Position numbers and translations under genes: made by a program
Shown: positions 18,088 to 27,514 of the stretch, in pieces
How positions within the stretch are numbered: position 1 is the first letter of the stretch
How the letters are laid out: each line of letters opens with the position of its first letter
The notes under the pieces: generated by a model
Told to the model about the DNA's origin: nothing
What the model saw: the letters and a program-made list of their open reading frames with translations, nothing else
Database searches by the model: none
Origin: Clostridia bacterium
Lineage (GTDB): Bacteria; Bacillota; Clostridia; TANB77; CAG-508
Direction: 5' to 3'
NCBI GenBank assembly: GCA_017625035.1
Contig: JAGALX010000037.1
Span: 1-38,103 of the forward strand
DNA: 38,103 nt

Positions 18088-18681
18088 CTATTCAAAATCT
18101 TCTAAAAAACTCCCTAAATCTTGTTTGCCAACTATTTCTACCCCTTGCTTTAAGCTTATCAAATCTTCTTCAGGTAAATATTTTGTTAATATATCTGTCT
18201 TTCTAACAAATTGCTCTTCCCCATCTATATTTTTATTATATATTGTTATATATTCATCATCATCTTTTATAATATAATGTTCATTACATATACCTTCATT
18301 TTCTTTATAAATTTTTACTCTATCTTTCGAAAATTCACCAATTTCCCAACCATAATAATATTTTTTAATATCATCTTCTGTCATATTTACAATTTCTTCT
18401 GGAACATCATATTCTTCTTGAATCGTATGTCCACATTGTTTATAATATTGTTCCATTTCTAACTTTGCTGTTGGTGATATTATTTCATTTTCTTTATTTG
18501 ATGCAGATATTGTGTTTTCGTCTTTGTTCTCGACTTTTTCATCGTCTTGTTCTATAATTTCTTCTGAAATATTAGAATCTATATCATTTCTATTATATGA
18601 TTTTATTAAATAATAAATAAATATTAGTAGAATTGCTACAGTTATAACCAAACATGTTATTATAATATTTTTTTTGCTCAT
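18088..18681 (-). CDS. Single-pass membrane protein with BofC-like C-terminal domain
   Basis: A 197-residue protein: short cytoplasmic start MSKKN, a membrane anchor (about 5-25, ITCLVITVAILLIFIYYLI), an acidic Glu/Asp/Asn-rich linker (about 30-75), then a domain ending GWEIGEFSKDRVKIYK, EHYIIKDDDEYITIY, LPEEDLISLKQGVEI and LGSFLEDFE. This resembles the C-terminal domain of BofC, the Bacillus inhibitor of the SpoIVB signalling protease, a domain common in Clostridia in proteins of unknown role. An open frame extends to a TTG at 18774 but has no ribosome binding site and overlaps the true comEC tail, so I take the ATG at 18681 (AAAGGG upstream). It follows comEC. Confidence 0.75.
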   Translation of the reverse strand: MSKKNIIITCLVITVAILLIFIYYLIKSYNRNDIDSNISEEIIEQDDEKVENKDENTISASNKENEIISPTAKLEMEQYYKQCGHTIQEEYDVPEEIVNMTEDDIKKYYYGWEIGEFSKDRVKIYKENEGICNEHYIIKDDDEYITIYNKNIDGEEQFVRKTDILTKYLPEEDLISLKQGVEIVGKQDLGSFLEDFE

Positions 18682-18766
18682 ATATTTACCAGACCCTTTC
18701 AAAATTAATTTACTTGGATTTTCCGTCCATATTTTTCTAATTTTATTATCTGCAATTCTTATATTT

Positions 18767-21137
18767 TTATTCAATAAACTTTTTTACACGAAACCTTCCA
18801 CTTCTATTTACTATTATGCTAATTTCTCCATTTTCATCTGTCCTGTAAACTTCTGTACCGCAATTCCTCCAGCCTAGATATTACATCACTATTTGGATGC
18901 CCATATTTATTATTTGCCCCTACCCCTATAAGTGCAATTTTTGGCTTAACGGCTTCTATAAATTCTTCTATGCTAGATGTTTTTGAACCATGATGTGCAA
19001 CTTTTAAACTATCTGCTTCTAATAAATTATTATTTACTTCATCAAGTATTTTTTCCTCTGCAATTTTTTCAATATCACCAGTAAATAACATAGAAAAATT
19101 ATTATAATTTAACTTGCAAACTACAGAATTGTTATTTAATGCATTTTCTGCAATTTGCACCTCACTTGGCCATATGAAATCAATAAAAAAATTCTTTTCT
19201 ATTAAGATTCTATCCCCTGTTCTTACTTGTTTTACTACAATCTTTTTTTCTTTTACAAGCTTTAAGAATTTTTGATAATTTTCAGAATCCTCTATTTGCT
19301 TACTAATTATAACTTGTTGAACTTTTAATTCTTGTAAAATTTTGAATAACCCTGCCACATGATCAGAATCAAAATGCGAAATTATCATATAGTCTAACTT
19401 CTTTATCCTTCTATCTAATAGATATGGCAACAATATATTTTTGCCTACATAGTCTTCACCATTTTCACTTCCACCTCCATCTATTAAAATTTTTTTATTG
19501 CTTGGCGTTATAATTAAAGTGCTATCTCCCTGTCCTACATCTATGAAATGTATGTACATGTTTGAATCAATATAATTTACTAAATTTAAAATTATAGATA
19601 CTACCAAATATATACTTATTATTTCTTTTAAAATTTTTTTAATAGCAAACTTTTCTCGTATTTTAATTCCTATTAATATTGTTATAAGTGCTATATAATA
19701 TAAAACTACTGTTATTTTATATGGTGTATTTACTATAAAACTTAAAATTTTAATTTTGGCTGATATACTAGATAGATATAATAATAAATTAAAGAATAAA
19801 TTTAGTATAAAAGATAAAGTTTTTGTGATGCTTATTGAAATAAATGACATAAAAAGAAATATGAATATTAATGGCATAATAATACTTAATAATATATTAG
19901 CAAATATATTTGAAATTATAAATATAAAAGATATTTTATTATAATATATTGCTAATATTGGAATTATTATTATATTTGCAGATATGCTTATGATTATAGA
20001 TTCTTTTACATATTTTGTAATTGCATTTTTATTTAATATTTTTATATAATCCATTTTGTCTTTAATTAAATTACTAAATAATATTATTCCAAGTGTCCCT
20101 CCAAATGATAATACAAAACTCATACTTTTAATTGCATATGGATTTACAATTAGTATTAATAGTGCACTTATGGATAAATTTGTTATACTATCTGATTTTC
20201 TATGTAATAAACTCCCTAATAGATTTATTATAACCATTATACTAGCTCTAACTATAGATTCACTATTTCCTACTAAATTGCAAAATAAAATGATTACTAC
20301 TATTATAATAATTTTTCTTTTCTTTTTATCGCAAAATTTTAATATGGTTGACAATATTGTTATTATATATGTCATATGCATTCCAGATATTGCTAAAATA
20401 TGCGACAAACTACTTTCTGAAAAATTTTCAATTACAGTATCATCCAAGTTTGACTTATCACCTAATATAATTGCACTACATATACTTGCTGTATTTTCTG
20501 GTAGTATTAAATATATTTTTTGCTTTATTAAGTTATAAAATTGATATAATTTTTGCTTGTATAAGTTTATATTATCTTTTTTTAATATTTTAACTTTACT
20601 AGTTTCTGTTTTTACTGTTCCATAAATTTTCTTGCTTCTTAAATATTCATTATAATTGTAACCTTTGTAATTTGTATTTTGCCTTGCTACTTCAAAAGTT
20701 CCTGTAATAATGACTAAATCTCCATATTCTGCCCTACTATTATTTGTACTAATAATATTACTACTATTGGCTTTAGTTATTTTCTCATATATCAACAATT
20801 GCGTATTTTTAAAATGTTTTTGACCATTTATTGATTCTACTTTTATTGTGTATTTTTTGGAATATTCTTCGACATTATTTTCTTTTACAATAGTTCCAAT
20901 TATTTTTACATCTTCTACCCCATTATATTTTAAATCATAATTTTGCTTTATTTTTCCATTGCATAAGCATGAGATGGCTATAGTTAGCACGATTATTAGA
21001 ATAAATTTATTTTTTTTGACAACACCTATAATACTGAGAATAAAACAAAAAATAAGGGCTATATTTTTAGAAAAATATAACCCCCATATTAATCCTATTA
21101 TATAACTAATAGTTATTATTACAAATTTTCTATTCAA
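18767..21137 (-). pseudogene. comEC: ComEC/Rec2 DNA-uptake channel, 3' end frameshifted
   Basis: ComEC carries single-stranded DNA across the membrane during transformation. The frame opened by a TTG at 21137 (AAGGAG five bases upstream) gives 767 residues: two N-terminal membrane segments, an OB-like domain, the polytopic Competence domain (about 205-490, with ILAISGMHMTYI) and a metallo-beta-lactamase domain with DVGQGDSTLI, SHFDSDH near 585, LLFTGDIE and KVAHHGSKTS. The frame stops at 18834 after RLEELRYRSLQDR. Dropping one base (G18860) restores LEELGTEVYRTDENGEI and runs to 18767 (FRVKKFIE), the normal family ending. So the last 28 or so codons are out of frame. The catalytic-type motifs are intact; an assembly error is possible. 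Confidence 0.88.
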
Positions 21138-21163
21138 TTATGCTCCTTTGCAATAAACCCCTA

Positions 21164-22693
21164 TTATAAAACTCTTCTTGCTGTTACATATCTTTGTTGA
21201 TATGAAGATGTTGATAATGATGATATTATTACACCTGTTCTAGAATTAGATGCATGTATAAATTGGTTATTTCCAATATATATTCCAACATGCCCAATTG
21301 CTGTTTTTGCAGTGTTTTTGAATATTAATATATCACCTGGTTGTAAGTTACTTTTACTTACTGCTACACCATCTTTTGCTTGAGTTTTCGAAGAACGACT
21401 TAGTGAAATCCCAAAATGTTTATATACATATTGAACAAATCCTGAACAGTCAAAAGTATTTGGTCCGTTTGTTCCGTAAACATATCTGTATCCTAAGAAT
21501 TTTTTTGCATATGCAACTACTGCTTCTCCAGATGATGAACTTGATGAATTACTAGCTGGAGCTTTCACTTCTGCTTTTTCTTCCGCTTTTTGTTCTACCT
21601 TTTGCTCATTTTGTTGAGATGTTGTATTTTGAGTTGCTTGCGCAGTAGTTTTATTTTGTTCTACACTTGAAGAACTTCTTGATGTAACTTCTACTTTTTT
21701 AGACGAAAGTAAAGTTTTTGATATATATGCTTTTGTTCCGTTTAAATCTATAATATACCAGTTACCATCTTCACCAGTTACTTTTACTTGCTCATTTGTA
21801 TCTAATTTTTTTACTACACTTGATGATGTACTTGCTTCACTTCTAGCATTTACAGATGTTCCTTTTATATAGTATGTTTTTGCTTTGGAATATGTTTTTT
21901 CTGTACTTTGTTCTTTTTCTTCAGCTTTGTTTTCTTCGTTTTTATTTTCTTCTACTTTTTGTTCTTGCTGTTCATTATTTTCTTCGTTGTTATTATTTTC
22001 CTCATTGTTTTCTTCTTGATTGTTAATCTCTTCATTGCTGTTTTCTTGTGATGAATTTGTTTCTTGATTTTGTGTGCCTTCTGTAGTAGTTTCTTTTATA
22101 GCTAATTTTTCTGTTAAAATCCATCCACTTTTTTCATTACTTTTTATGTATGACCATAGTCCTACATTGATTACAACTTGGTATTTTTCACCTGATTTAG
22201 CTGTATTTATTATATCTCCATTTATTAATGGTATTATTCTTATTTGAGATTCTTTATTTATTGTACCTTCACATGTTTTGTTTATTTGTGTTGTTATATT
22301 TGGAGTTTGCTCTGTTTGATTTTCTGCCGAATTATTGTTTTCAGTTGTGTTATTTTCGTTTTTGTTTTCTTCTGCTTTATTTTCAGTAGCATTGTTTGTT
22401 GTATTTGATAGTACATTATTATCTTCTACTTTAATGTATTGTTTACTTACATAACCTACTTTTCCGTCTGCTTTTACTTTGTACCAGTCTCCATTTTCAC
22501 TTATTATTTCTACTTCATCGTTTTCATCTAATAAAGTTAGTATTTGTGATGATGTACTTTCTTCTTTTCTTAATCTTAAATCGCTAGTTGTTACTATTCC
22601 TGTTGTTGCAAATACTGTAGTATTAAAACATAAAAATAAACTTATAGTTACACCAATTATTATTACCATAACTAAATTTTTTTTATCTTTCAT
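21164..22693 (-). CDS. Secreted SH3b-repeat NlpC/P60 cell wall hydrolase
   Basis: A 509-residue exported peptidoglycan hydrolase. A signal peptide (about 1-29, ending TTVFA) is followed by three bacterial SH3 domains (about 30-88, 137-200 and 273-330) separated by long Asn/Glu/Gln-rich linkers, and a C-terminal NlpC/P60 domain (about 390-509). The catalytic triad is Cys416 (FDCSGF), His468 (GHVGIYIG) and His480 (IHAS), so the enzyme should be active, typically cutting the D-iGlu-diamino acid bond in stem peptides. The ATG has AAGGAG upstream and a strong promoter. comEC starts 26 bases after its stop, so both are probably on one message. Linkers of this composition suggest a flexible wall-spanning tether. 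Confidence 0.94.
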   Translation of the reverse strand: MKDKKNLVMVIIIGVTISLFLCFNTTVFATTGIVTTSDLRLRKEESTSSQILTLLDENDEVEIISENGDWYKVKADGKVGYVSKQYIKVEDNNVLSNTTNNATENKAEENKNENNTTENNNSAENQTEQTPNITTQINKTCEGTINKESQIRIIPLINGDIINTAKSGEKYQVVINVGLWSYIKSNEKSGWILTEKLAIKETTTEGTQNQETNSSQENSNEEINNQEENNEENNNNEENNEQQEQKVEENKNEENKAEEKEQSTEKTYSKAKTYYIKGTSVNARSEASTSSSVVKKLDTNEQVKVTGEDGNWYIIDLNGTKAYISKTLLSSKKVEVTSRSSSSVEQNKTTAQATQNTTSQQNEQKVEQKAEEKAEVKAPASNSSSSSSGEAVVAYAKKFLGYRYVYGTNGPNTFDCSGFVQYVYKHFGISLSRSSKTQAKDGVAVSKSNLQPGDILIFKNTAKTAIGHVGIYIGNNQFIHASNSRTGVIISSLSTSSYQQRYVTARRVL

Positions 22694-22725
22694 CTTTATT
22701 TCTCCTTTTTTTTAAAATTGTGATT

Positions 22726-22754
22726 AGTATACCTTATATTTGCAAAAAAGTCAA
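22726..22754 (-). promoter_or_regulatory. Sigma-A-type promoter of the nlpC/P60-comEC unit
   Basis: TTGACT (22749-22754) and TATACT (22726-22731) on the minus strand are 17 bases apart; start expected near 22719, 26 bases before the ATG. Confidence 0.82.
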
Positions 22755-22785
22755 TTTTTTACAAATATAATTTTTTTATTGTGAA

Positions 22786-22815
22786 AAAAAAAGCATAGCC
22801 TGAGCTATGCTTTTT
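22786..22815 (-). terminator. Terminator of the HU gene
   Basis: GCATAGC and GCTATGC around a CTGA loop, flanked by A and T runs that extend the stem to 12 bp. It lies 41 bases after the HU stop and is symmetric, so it could work in both directions. Confidence 0.88.
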
Positions 22816-22855
22816 ATATGAATTCATATTTATATATAAATTTCAATTATTTTAA

Positions 22856-23131
22856 TTACCCATTAACAGCATCTTTTAATGCTTTTCCAGCTTTGAATAC
22901 AGGAGCTTTTTTAGCTTCAATTTTCATTTCTTTTCCTGTTTGTGGATTTCTTCCTTTTCTTGCTGCTCTAGTTCTTACTTCGAAAGATCCAAATCCAACT
23001 AATTGGATTTTATCTCCACTTGCTAGTGTTTCAGCTATAACATCAATCATTGCATTTATTGATGTTTCAGCATTTTTCTTTGTTTCTCCTGTTTTAGCAG
23101 CTACTGCTGCAATTAAATCAGCTTTGTTCAT
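22856..23131 (-). CDS. hup: DNA-binding protein HU
   Basis: HU is the small dimeric nucleoid protein that bends DNA. The 91-residue sequence is standard: [15 protein letters not shown] start, [20 protein letters not shown] arm with the GRNPQTGKE motif, and the [13 protein letters not shown] end. AGGAGG precedes the ATG. In many Clostridia HU follows a SpoVB-like flippase and mazG; here the flippase is directly upstream and mazG is missing. Confidence 0.97.
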   Translation of the reverse strand: MNKADLIAAVAAKTGETKKNAETSINAMIDVIAETLASGDKIQLVGFGSFEVRTRAARKGRNPQTGKEMKIEAKKAPVFKAGKALKDAVNG

Positions 23132-23247
23132 TATTAATTACCTCCTATGATTTCGTATTATGTACTTTATAATTCTGGTTTATTGCAGATTTATAAACTA
23201 CTATAATTGTTTATTCGCCAAATTTATGCAAAATCCTTCTTTTTTCC

Positions 23248-24837
23248 TTATTTTTTCTTATAAATTTTATTCTTTTGACCAAATTTTATAAATTTTGATA
23301 AAATTGGGATAAAACTTAGTTCTTCTTGATTTAAAATTTTAAGTATAAAGATTGAAGCAATATACATAAATGTAGCTATTACTATTGCTAATATTATAGC
23401 TATATTTTCTATTATTATTCCTTTTAATAAAAAATAACTAGAATATAAGCTTAAAAGCATTATACATGATGAAATAATAGGTTTCAATACATATTTAAAA
23501 ATTTCTATTTTAATATTTAATTTTTTTATCATTACCCTAAAACTTATGTTACTTGCCACAATATGGCATATTAGTGTTGCAATACAAGCTCCCACAGTTC
23601 CTCCTATAAAATATGATTCAGGTAATCTTATCAAAGTCATATTTAATATTATTTTTATTATTACTCCTATAAATAAAGACATAGTGGGCACGAATACTTT
23701 TCCAATACCTTGTAAAATCGCATGAGTAATTTGTTCAATAGAAATAAATATTATAGCAATTGCACTAACTTTCAATAATATGCTTCCATTTGTATTATTA
23801 AATAAAAGCTGTAATATCTGATCTGAAAATGCAATTATTCCAATGCTACATGGTAAAACTAATAATATAGTAAATAATATATATGTTTTTCCTAACTTTT
23901 TTAAACCATATTTATTGTTTTGAGCATTTAATAAAGAAATTTTTGGAATTATTGTTGTTGCTATTGCAATTACAAAAGATACTGGTAATGATGTTAATAC
24001 ATCTATTTTTCCGCTTAAAATTCCATATTGTATTTTAGCTTGCGATTCACCTATTGAATCTTTTAAAAATCTAACTACTGTTATTGAGTCTATGTTTCTA
24101 TTTAATGATGCAAGTATTGCGCTTAATGATATTGGAATAGATATTTTTAATATTTTTTTAACATTACTTTTTTCAAATCTTACTTTTACATCTTTTAAAT
24201 TATTCTTTCTATATAAATATATAAAACTGCACAATGTTGCAAGTGTTGTAGCAAAATTTGCTATTGCTGCCATTGCAACAGTATTAGCACTTGTAATTAC
24301 AAATACAATTTCTACTAATATAATTGTAAATACAGTTTTTAAAATTTGTTCTATTGTTTGAGAATTTGCTGTTATATTGACTTTGTTTAATCCATTATAA
24401 AATCCTCTATATACAGATATTAAGCATACATTAAATATAGCTGGTGATAAAGCTATTATTGTATATTTAGCCTCTTTGATGTTTAATAATTTATTAGATA
24501 TAAAATCTGCTGATAATGCTAGTACTAATGAACCTATTATTCCAATAATTGAAAAAATAACTAAAGAACTTTTTAAAATTTTTGCAATTTCTTTATTATC
24601 TCCTGAAAATTTCTTTTCAGCAATTAATTTAGCTACTGCATTTGGGACACCTATTGATGAAATTGTTAATAATAAAGCATATATTTGATAACCCGAATTA
24701 TAAATTGCATTACCAGCATCTCCAAAACCTTGCTTATTCGCCAAATATAATTTATATACTAAGCCCAAAATTTTAACAATACATTGAGAAATAATAAGTG
24801 CTATTACACCATTTAATATGCATTTTCTTTTTTTCAT
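23248..24837 (-). CDS. MOP-superfamily flippase, SpoVB/MurJ-like
   Basis: A 529-residue polytopic protein with about 14 membrane segments over its whole length, the size and layout of the polysaccharide-transporter/SpoVB/MurJ group of the MOP superfamily, which flips lipid-linked sugar intermediates such as lipid II. Recognisable pieces are the N-terminal KILGLVYKLYLANKQG, GIPNA-like SSIGVPNAVAKLIAEK, and the VYRGFYNGLNKVNITANSQ/IEQILK stretch typical of the SpoVB group. It sits 116 bases upstream of hup in the same direction. Whether the substrate is lipid II or a spore/teichoic precursor cannot be told. AGGT precedes the ATG. Confidence 0.85.
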   Translation of the reverse strand: MKKRKCILNGVIALIISQCIVKILGLVYKLYLANKQGFGDAGNAIYNSGYQIYALLLTISSIGVPNAVAKLIAEKKFSGDNKEIAKILKSSLVIFSIIGIIGSLVLALSADFISNKLLNIKEAKYTIIALSPAIFNVCLISVYRGFYNGLNKVNITANSQTIEQILKTVFTIILVEIVFVITSANTVAMAAIANFATTLATLCSFIYLYRKNNLKDVKVRFEKSNVKKILKISIPISLSAILASLNRNIDSITVVRFLKDSIGESQAKIQYGILSGKIDVLTSLPVSFVIAIATTIIPKISLLNAQNNKYGLKKLGKTYILFTILLVLPCSIGIIAFSDQILQLLFNNTNGSILLKVSAIAIIFISIEQITHAILQGIGKVFVPTMSLFIGVIIKIILNMTLIRLPESYFIGGTVGACIATLICHIVASNISFRVMIKKLNIKIEIFKYVLKPIISSCIMLLSLYSSYFLLKGIIIENIAIILAIVIATFMYIASIFILKILNQEELSFIPILSKFIKFGQKNKIYKKK

Positions 24838-24864
24838 TATAACCTACCTTATATAAATATTCTG

Positions 24865-24880
24865 TCACTTTGTGAAGTGA
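24865..24880 (-). promoter_or_regulatory. Small palindrome in the flippase leader
   Basis: TCACTT-TGTG-AAGTGA, a 6-bp inverted repeat with a four-base loop, 28 bases upstream of the flippase start codon. It may be a hairpin in the leader or an operator. Confidence 0.35.
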
Positions 24881-25040
24881 TATTTATTCAATTTATATTT
24901 ATTTTAATACTATATTAATCTTTTAAATAATATTCTTAATTTTATATAAAAGATTGTACTTTTTATTTTATTAAATATCAGAAAACCATATTTGGAAATT
25001 TTTATTTGTTCTATACACTTAAAAGAATGAGGGATTTATA

Positions 25041-25073
25041 TTTGTAGCACTTTTATCAACAAATTGCTACAAA
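25041..25073. promoter_or_regulatory. 9-bp inverted repeat just upstream of the TraG-like gene promoter
   Basis: TTTGTAGCA (25041-25049) and TGCTACAAA (25065-25073) are perfect complements separated by 15 bases, ending four bases before the -35. A third partial copy, TTTGTAG (25094-25100), lies in the promoter spacer. The arrangement looks like a regulator binding site. Confidence 0.6.
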
Positions 25074-25077
25074 ACTC

Positions 25078-25106
25078 TTGAAATTTTACGCAATTTGTAG
25101 GATAAT
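25078..25106 (+). promoter_or_regulatory. Promoter of the TraG-like ATPase gene
   Basis: TTGAAA (25078-25083) and GATAAT (25101-25106) with a 17-base spacer; the start is expected near 25113, about 32 bases before the chosen start codon. Confidence 0.7.
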
Positions 25107-25144
25107 ATATAGGTAATATTATATTTTTGAAAGTGGTGAAAAAT

Positions 25145-27478
25145 TTGAAAATAATAGATAAATTTTTGAAGTTATTAAAAACTGATCGAAATACTTTTTT
25201 TACATATATTTTAACTCTTATAACTATTTATTTAGTAATAGATCGATTTGTTGAAATACTTATAATGATATTTACAGGAATTGGATGTTCATATTGGGGA
25301 CCAATCAAATATGCACTCGCATTTTTATGTCCAATATTTGCATTTTTATTTTCATGTAGTTCAAAATTTGTAAAATCTGAAGAAACTAGATTATCATTCT
25401 TTTATTTATATATAATTGCTTTGTATGTACTTGTAGTTTCTATGGCAACACAATTTGTAAACGCTGGTTGTTGGTTATTACTAATGTCTATACCATCATA
25501 TCCAAGTATAGCCACCGATTTTCCAAATTTAATTGCTCCTGCATTCCGAGCTATTTCATTATATTTGCCACTTACAACATTTTATCCAATAATAACTTGG
25601 TTAATTGGTACAATAAATGATACTGAAAATTTCAGAGATTCTATATTCGATTATGATGGTATAAAATTATCTAAAAAAGATTCTCCATATACAGGTGAAT
25701 ATAGTTGTGAAATAAAAATTTGCGTTGATCAAAGAAATGGAAAAGCAGTAAAAATTGCTGAAAACAAACGTTATGAATCCATGCTAGTTGCTGGTGTTTC
25801 AGGATCTGGAAAAACTTCTCTTATCTTCGAACCAATGATTGCACGAGATATCGAAAAAAAATATTTTTATAAAAAATCTGCAAAGGAATTTGCTTTTGCA
25901 GCTTTAAAAGCTGGTCTTGCCAGTTTAAATTGCCCTTATGATAACGATTATATAAATGAAAACTTTTCTTTAAATATGATTACTGCTGATGAGTCAAAAA
26001 TGTCAACATACAAATCATGTATGAAAAAAATGATATATAATTCATCTGATGATAAAATAATATATAAAGATTTAGGTTTAACCTATATTTCACCTGATAT
26101 CGAATCTACTTCACGTATACAAAAAGTTGCAAAAAATTATCATGTAAATATAAATCTTATAGATCCTAATTCTCCAGATACAAAAGGTTTAAATCCATTT
26201 GTATACGATAATCCTTTACACACAGCTATAGTTATATCTACAATATTAAAAGAATTACATTTTTCAAATCGTGGTGATTTAGACATAAACTTAGGAGCTA
26301 TGGCAAACTTTTCAACACAAGCTATTGAAAACTTATCAATTCTTTTAAAGGTTATGTATCCAAAAATGCATAATGAAGATTTACCTACATTAGAGGATAT
26401 GTTAGATGCATTAACTAATTATGAATTAGTTCAAAATATGTGTGAAGAAATGGAAAAAGATGAAGAACTAGCTAAAGAATACTCTATTTTATTATCATAT
26501 TTTAAAAGGAATTTTTATCCTAATAGCAAATCTAATATAGATACAGAAAAATACCTATCTGTTGCTGCTACACAATTAGATAATTTATTAAGATATCCTG
26601 GTATGCGAAATATTTTATGCCAAAGAACAAATAATGTAAACTTTGATTTAGCATTAGCCAATGGCGAATTTACATTACTTTGCACACGTCGTGGAGATTT
26701 AGGACCTGCTGCTCATACTGCACTTGGATTATTCTTTTTACTATCAATGCAACATGCAGTGCTTAGAAGACCTGGTACTGAAAAAACAAGAATACCACAC
26801 TTTTTATATGTTGATGAGTTCGCTGATTTTGTAAATAAATCAACTGTTCCAATGTTTACTTTATATAGAAAATATAGAGTTGGTACAGTTATTTCGGTTC
26901 AAAACCTGAATCAATTATCTATGACACATGAACAACTTAGACAAACAATTTTCGCTAATTGTGTTCATAAAGTAGTATTTGGAAATAACTCACCTGAAGA
27001 TAATGATATTTGGTCATTAGAACTTGGTATGAAAACAAAATGGGATTACAAAGTAAATTATGATACTGAAAAAGGAGAATATACAAAAACACTTAGCGGT
27101 ATTGATAATGTGAAAAAAATTAAATATAAACCTGGCAAAGTTCAATCACTTAAATTTAAGCTATGTATGTATAAAGTTCGTGATGGTAGTGGAAAAAATA
27201 ATGTTGGTATCGGTATGCTAGATTTTCTAGAGCCTAAATACAAAAAAGAGCAAGATGAAGTTCAACTAAACTTTGCAAAGTTCTCAAATAGTGTAGCTAA
27301 TGACACTACTATAAATTCTAGAAAAAGAAGAATTAAAAAGAATTTAATTCCTACTTTTACTGATACAGATAATTCAGAAGAAGAAATAGATCCAATTCGT
27401 TCAAACAATATAAACTCATTATTCAGAAATGCTGATGAAGGAGATGCTATAACTAATATTAATAAAAAAAATAGTTAA
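25145..27478 (+). CDS. TraG/VirD4-type coupling ATPase (orphan)
   Basis: A membrane-bound P-loop ATPase of the TraG/TraD/VirD4 family, which in conjugation brings DNA-protein complexes to a type IV secretion channel. About four membrane segments occupy the first 170 residues, then AGVSGSGKTS (Walker A, near 218), FLYVDEFADF (Walker B, near 555) and a TraM-recognition-like stretch VQNLNQLSM. The tail is charged, Asn/Asp-rich and disordered-looking. I take the TTG at 25145 (GGTGA five bases upstream); in-frame starts at 25127 and 25133 are less likely. No relaxase, VirB4, VirB6 or integrase lies nearby; the only related gene is the convergent Replic_Relax-like one. Its substrate is unknown. Confidence 0.88.
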   Translation: MKIIDKFLKLLKTDRNTFFTYILTLITIYLVIDRFVEILIMIFTGIGCSYWGPIKYALAFLCPIFAFLFSCSSKFVKSEETRLSFFYLYIIALYVLVVSMATQFVNAGCWLLLMSIPSYPSIATDFPNLIAPAFRAISLYLPLTTFYPIITWLIGTINDTENFRDSIFDYDGIKLSKKDSPYTGEYSCEIKICVDQRNGKAVKIAENKRYESMLVAGVSGSGKTSLIFEPMIARDIEKKYFYKKSAKEFAFAALKAGLASLNCPYDNDYINENFSLNMITADESKMSTYKSCMKKMIYNSSDDKIIYKDLGLTYISPDIESTSRIQKVAKNYHVNINLIDPNSPDTKGLNPFVYDNPLHTAIVISTILKELHFSNRGDLDINLGAMANFSTQAIENLSILLKVMYPKMHNEDLPTLEDMLDALTNYELVQNMCEEMEKDEELAKEYSILLSYFKRNFYPNSKSNIDTEKYLSVAATQLDNLLRYPGMRNILCQRTNNVNFDLALANGEFTLLCTRRGDLGPAAHTALGLFFLLSMQHAVLRRPGTEKTRIPHFLYVDEFADFVNKSTVPMFTLYRKYRVGTVISVQNLNQLSMTHEQLRQTIFANCVHKVVFGNNSPEDNDIWSLELGMKTKWDYKVNYDTEKGEYTKTLSGIDNVKKIKYKPGKVQSLKFKLCMYKVRDGSGKNNVGIGMLDFLEPKYKKEQDEVQLNFAKFSNSVANDTTINSRKRRIKKNLIPTFTDTDNSEEEIDPIRSNNINSLFRNADEGDAITNINKKNS

Positions 27479-27510
27479 AATAAGAGCAGTACCATACTAC
27501 TGCTCTTTCA
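27478..27510. terminator. Bidirectional terminator between convergent genes
   Basis: AAGAGCAGTA and TACTGCTCTT form a perfect 10-bp stem around CCATAC. A-rich sequence lies on one side and T-rich on the other, so it can end both the TraG-like and the Replic_Relax-like transcripts, whose stops are 36 bases apart. Confidence 0.85.
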
Positions 27511-27514
27511 TTAA

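Noticed and set aside
18682..18774. N-terminal extension of the BofC-domain protein from a TTG
   Set aside because: No ribosome binding site and it overlaps the restored end of comEC; the membrane anchor follows naturally from the ATG at 18681.
22818..23150. 110-residue open frame antisense to HU
   Set aside because: Shadow of a highly conserved gene; no independent evidence.
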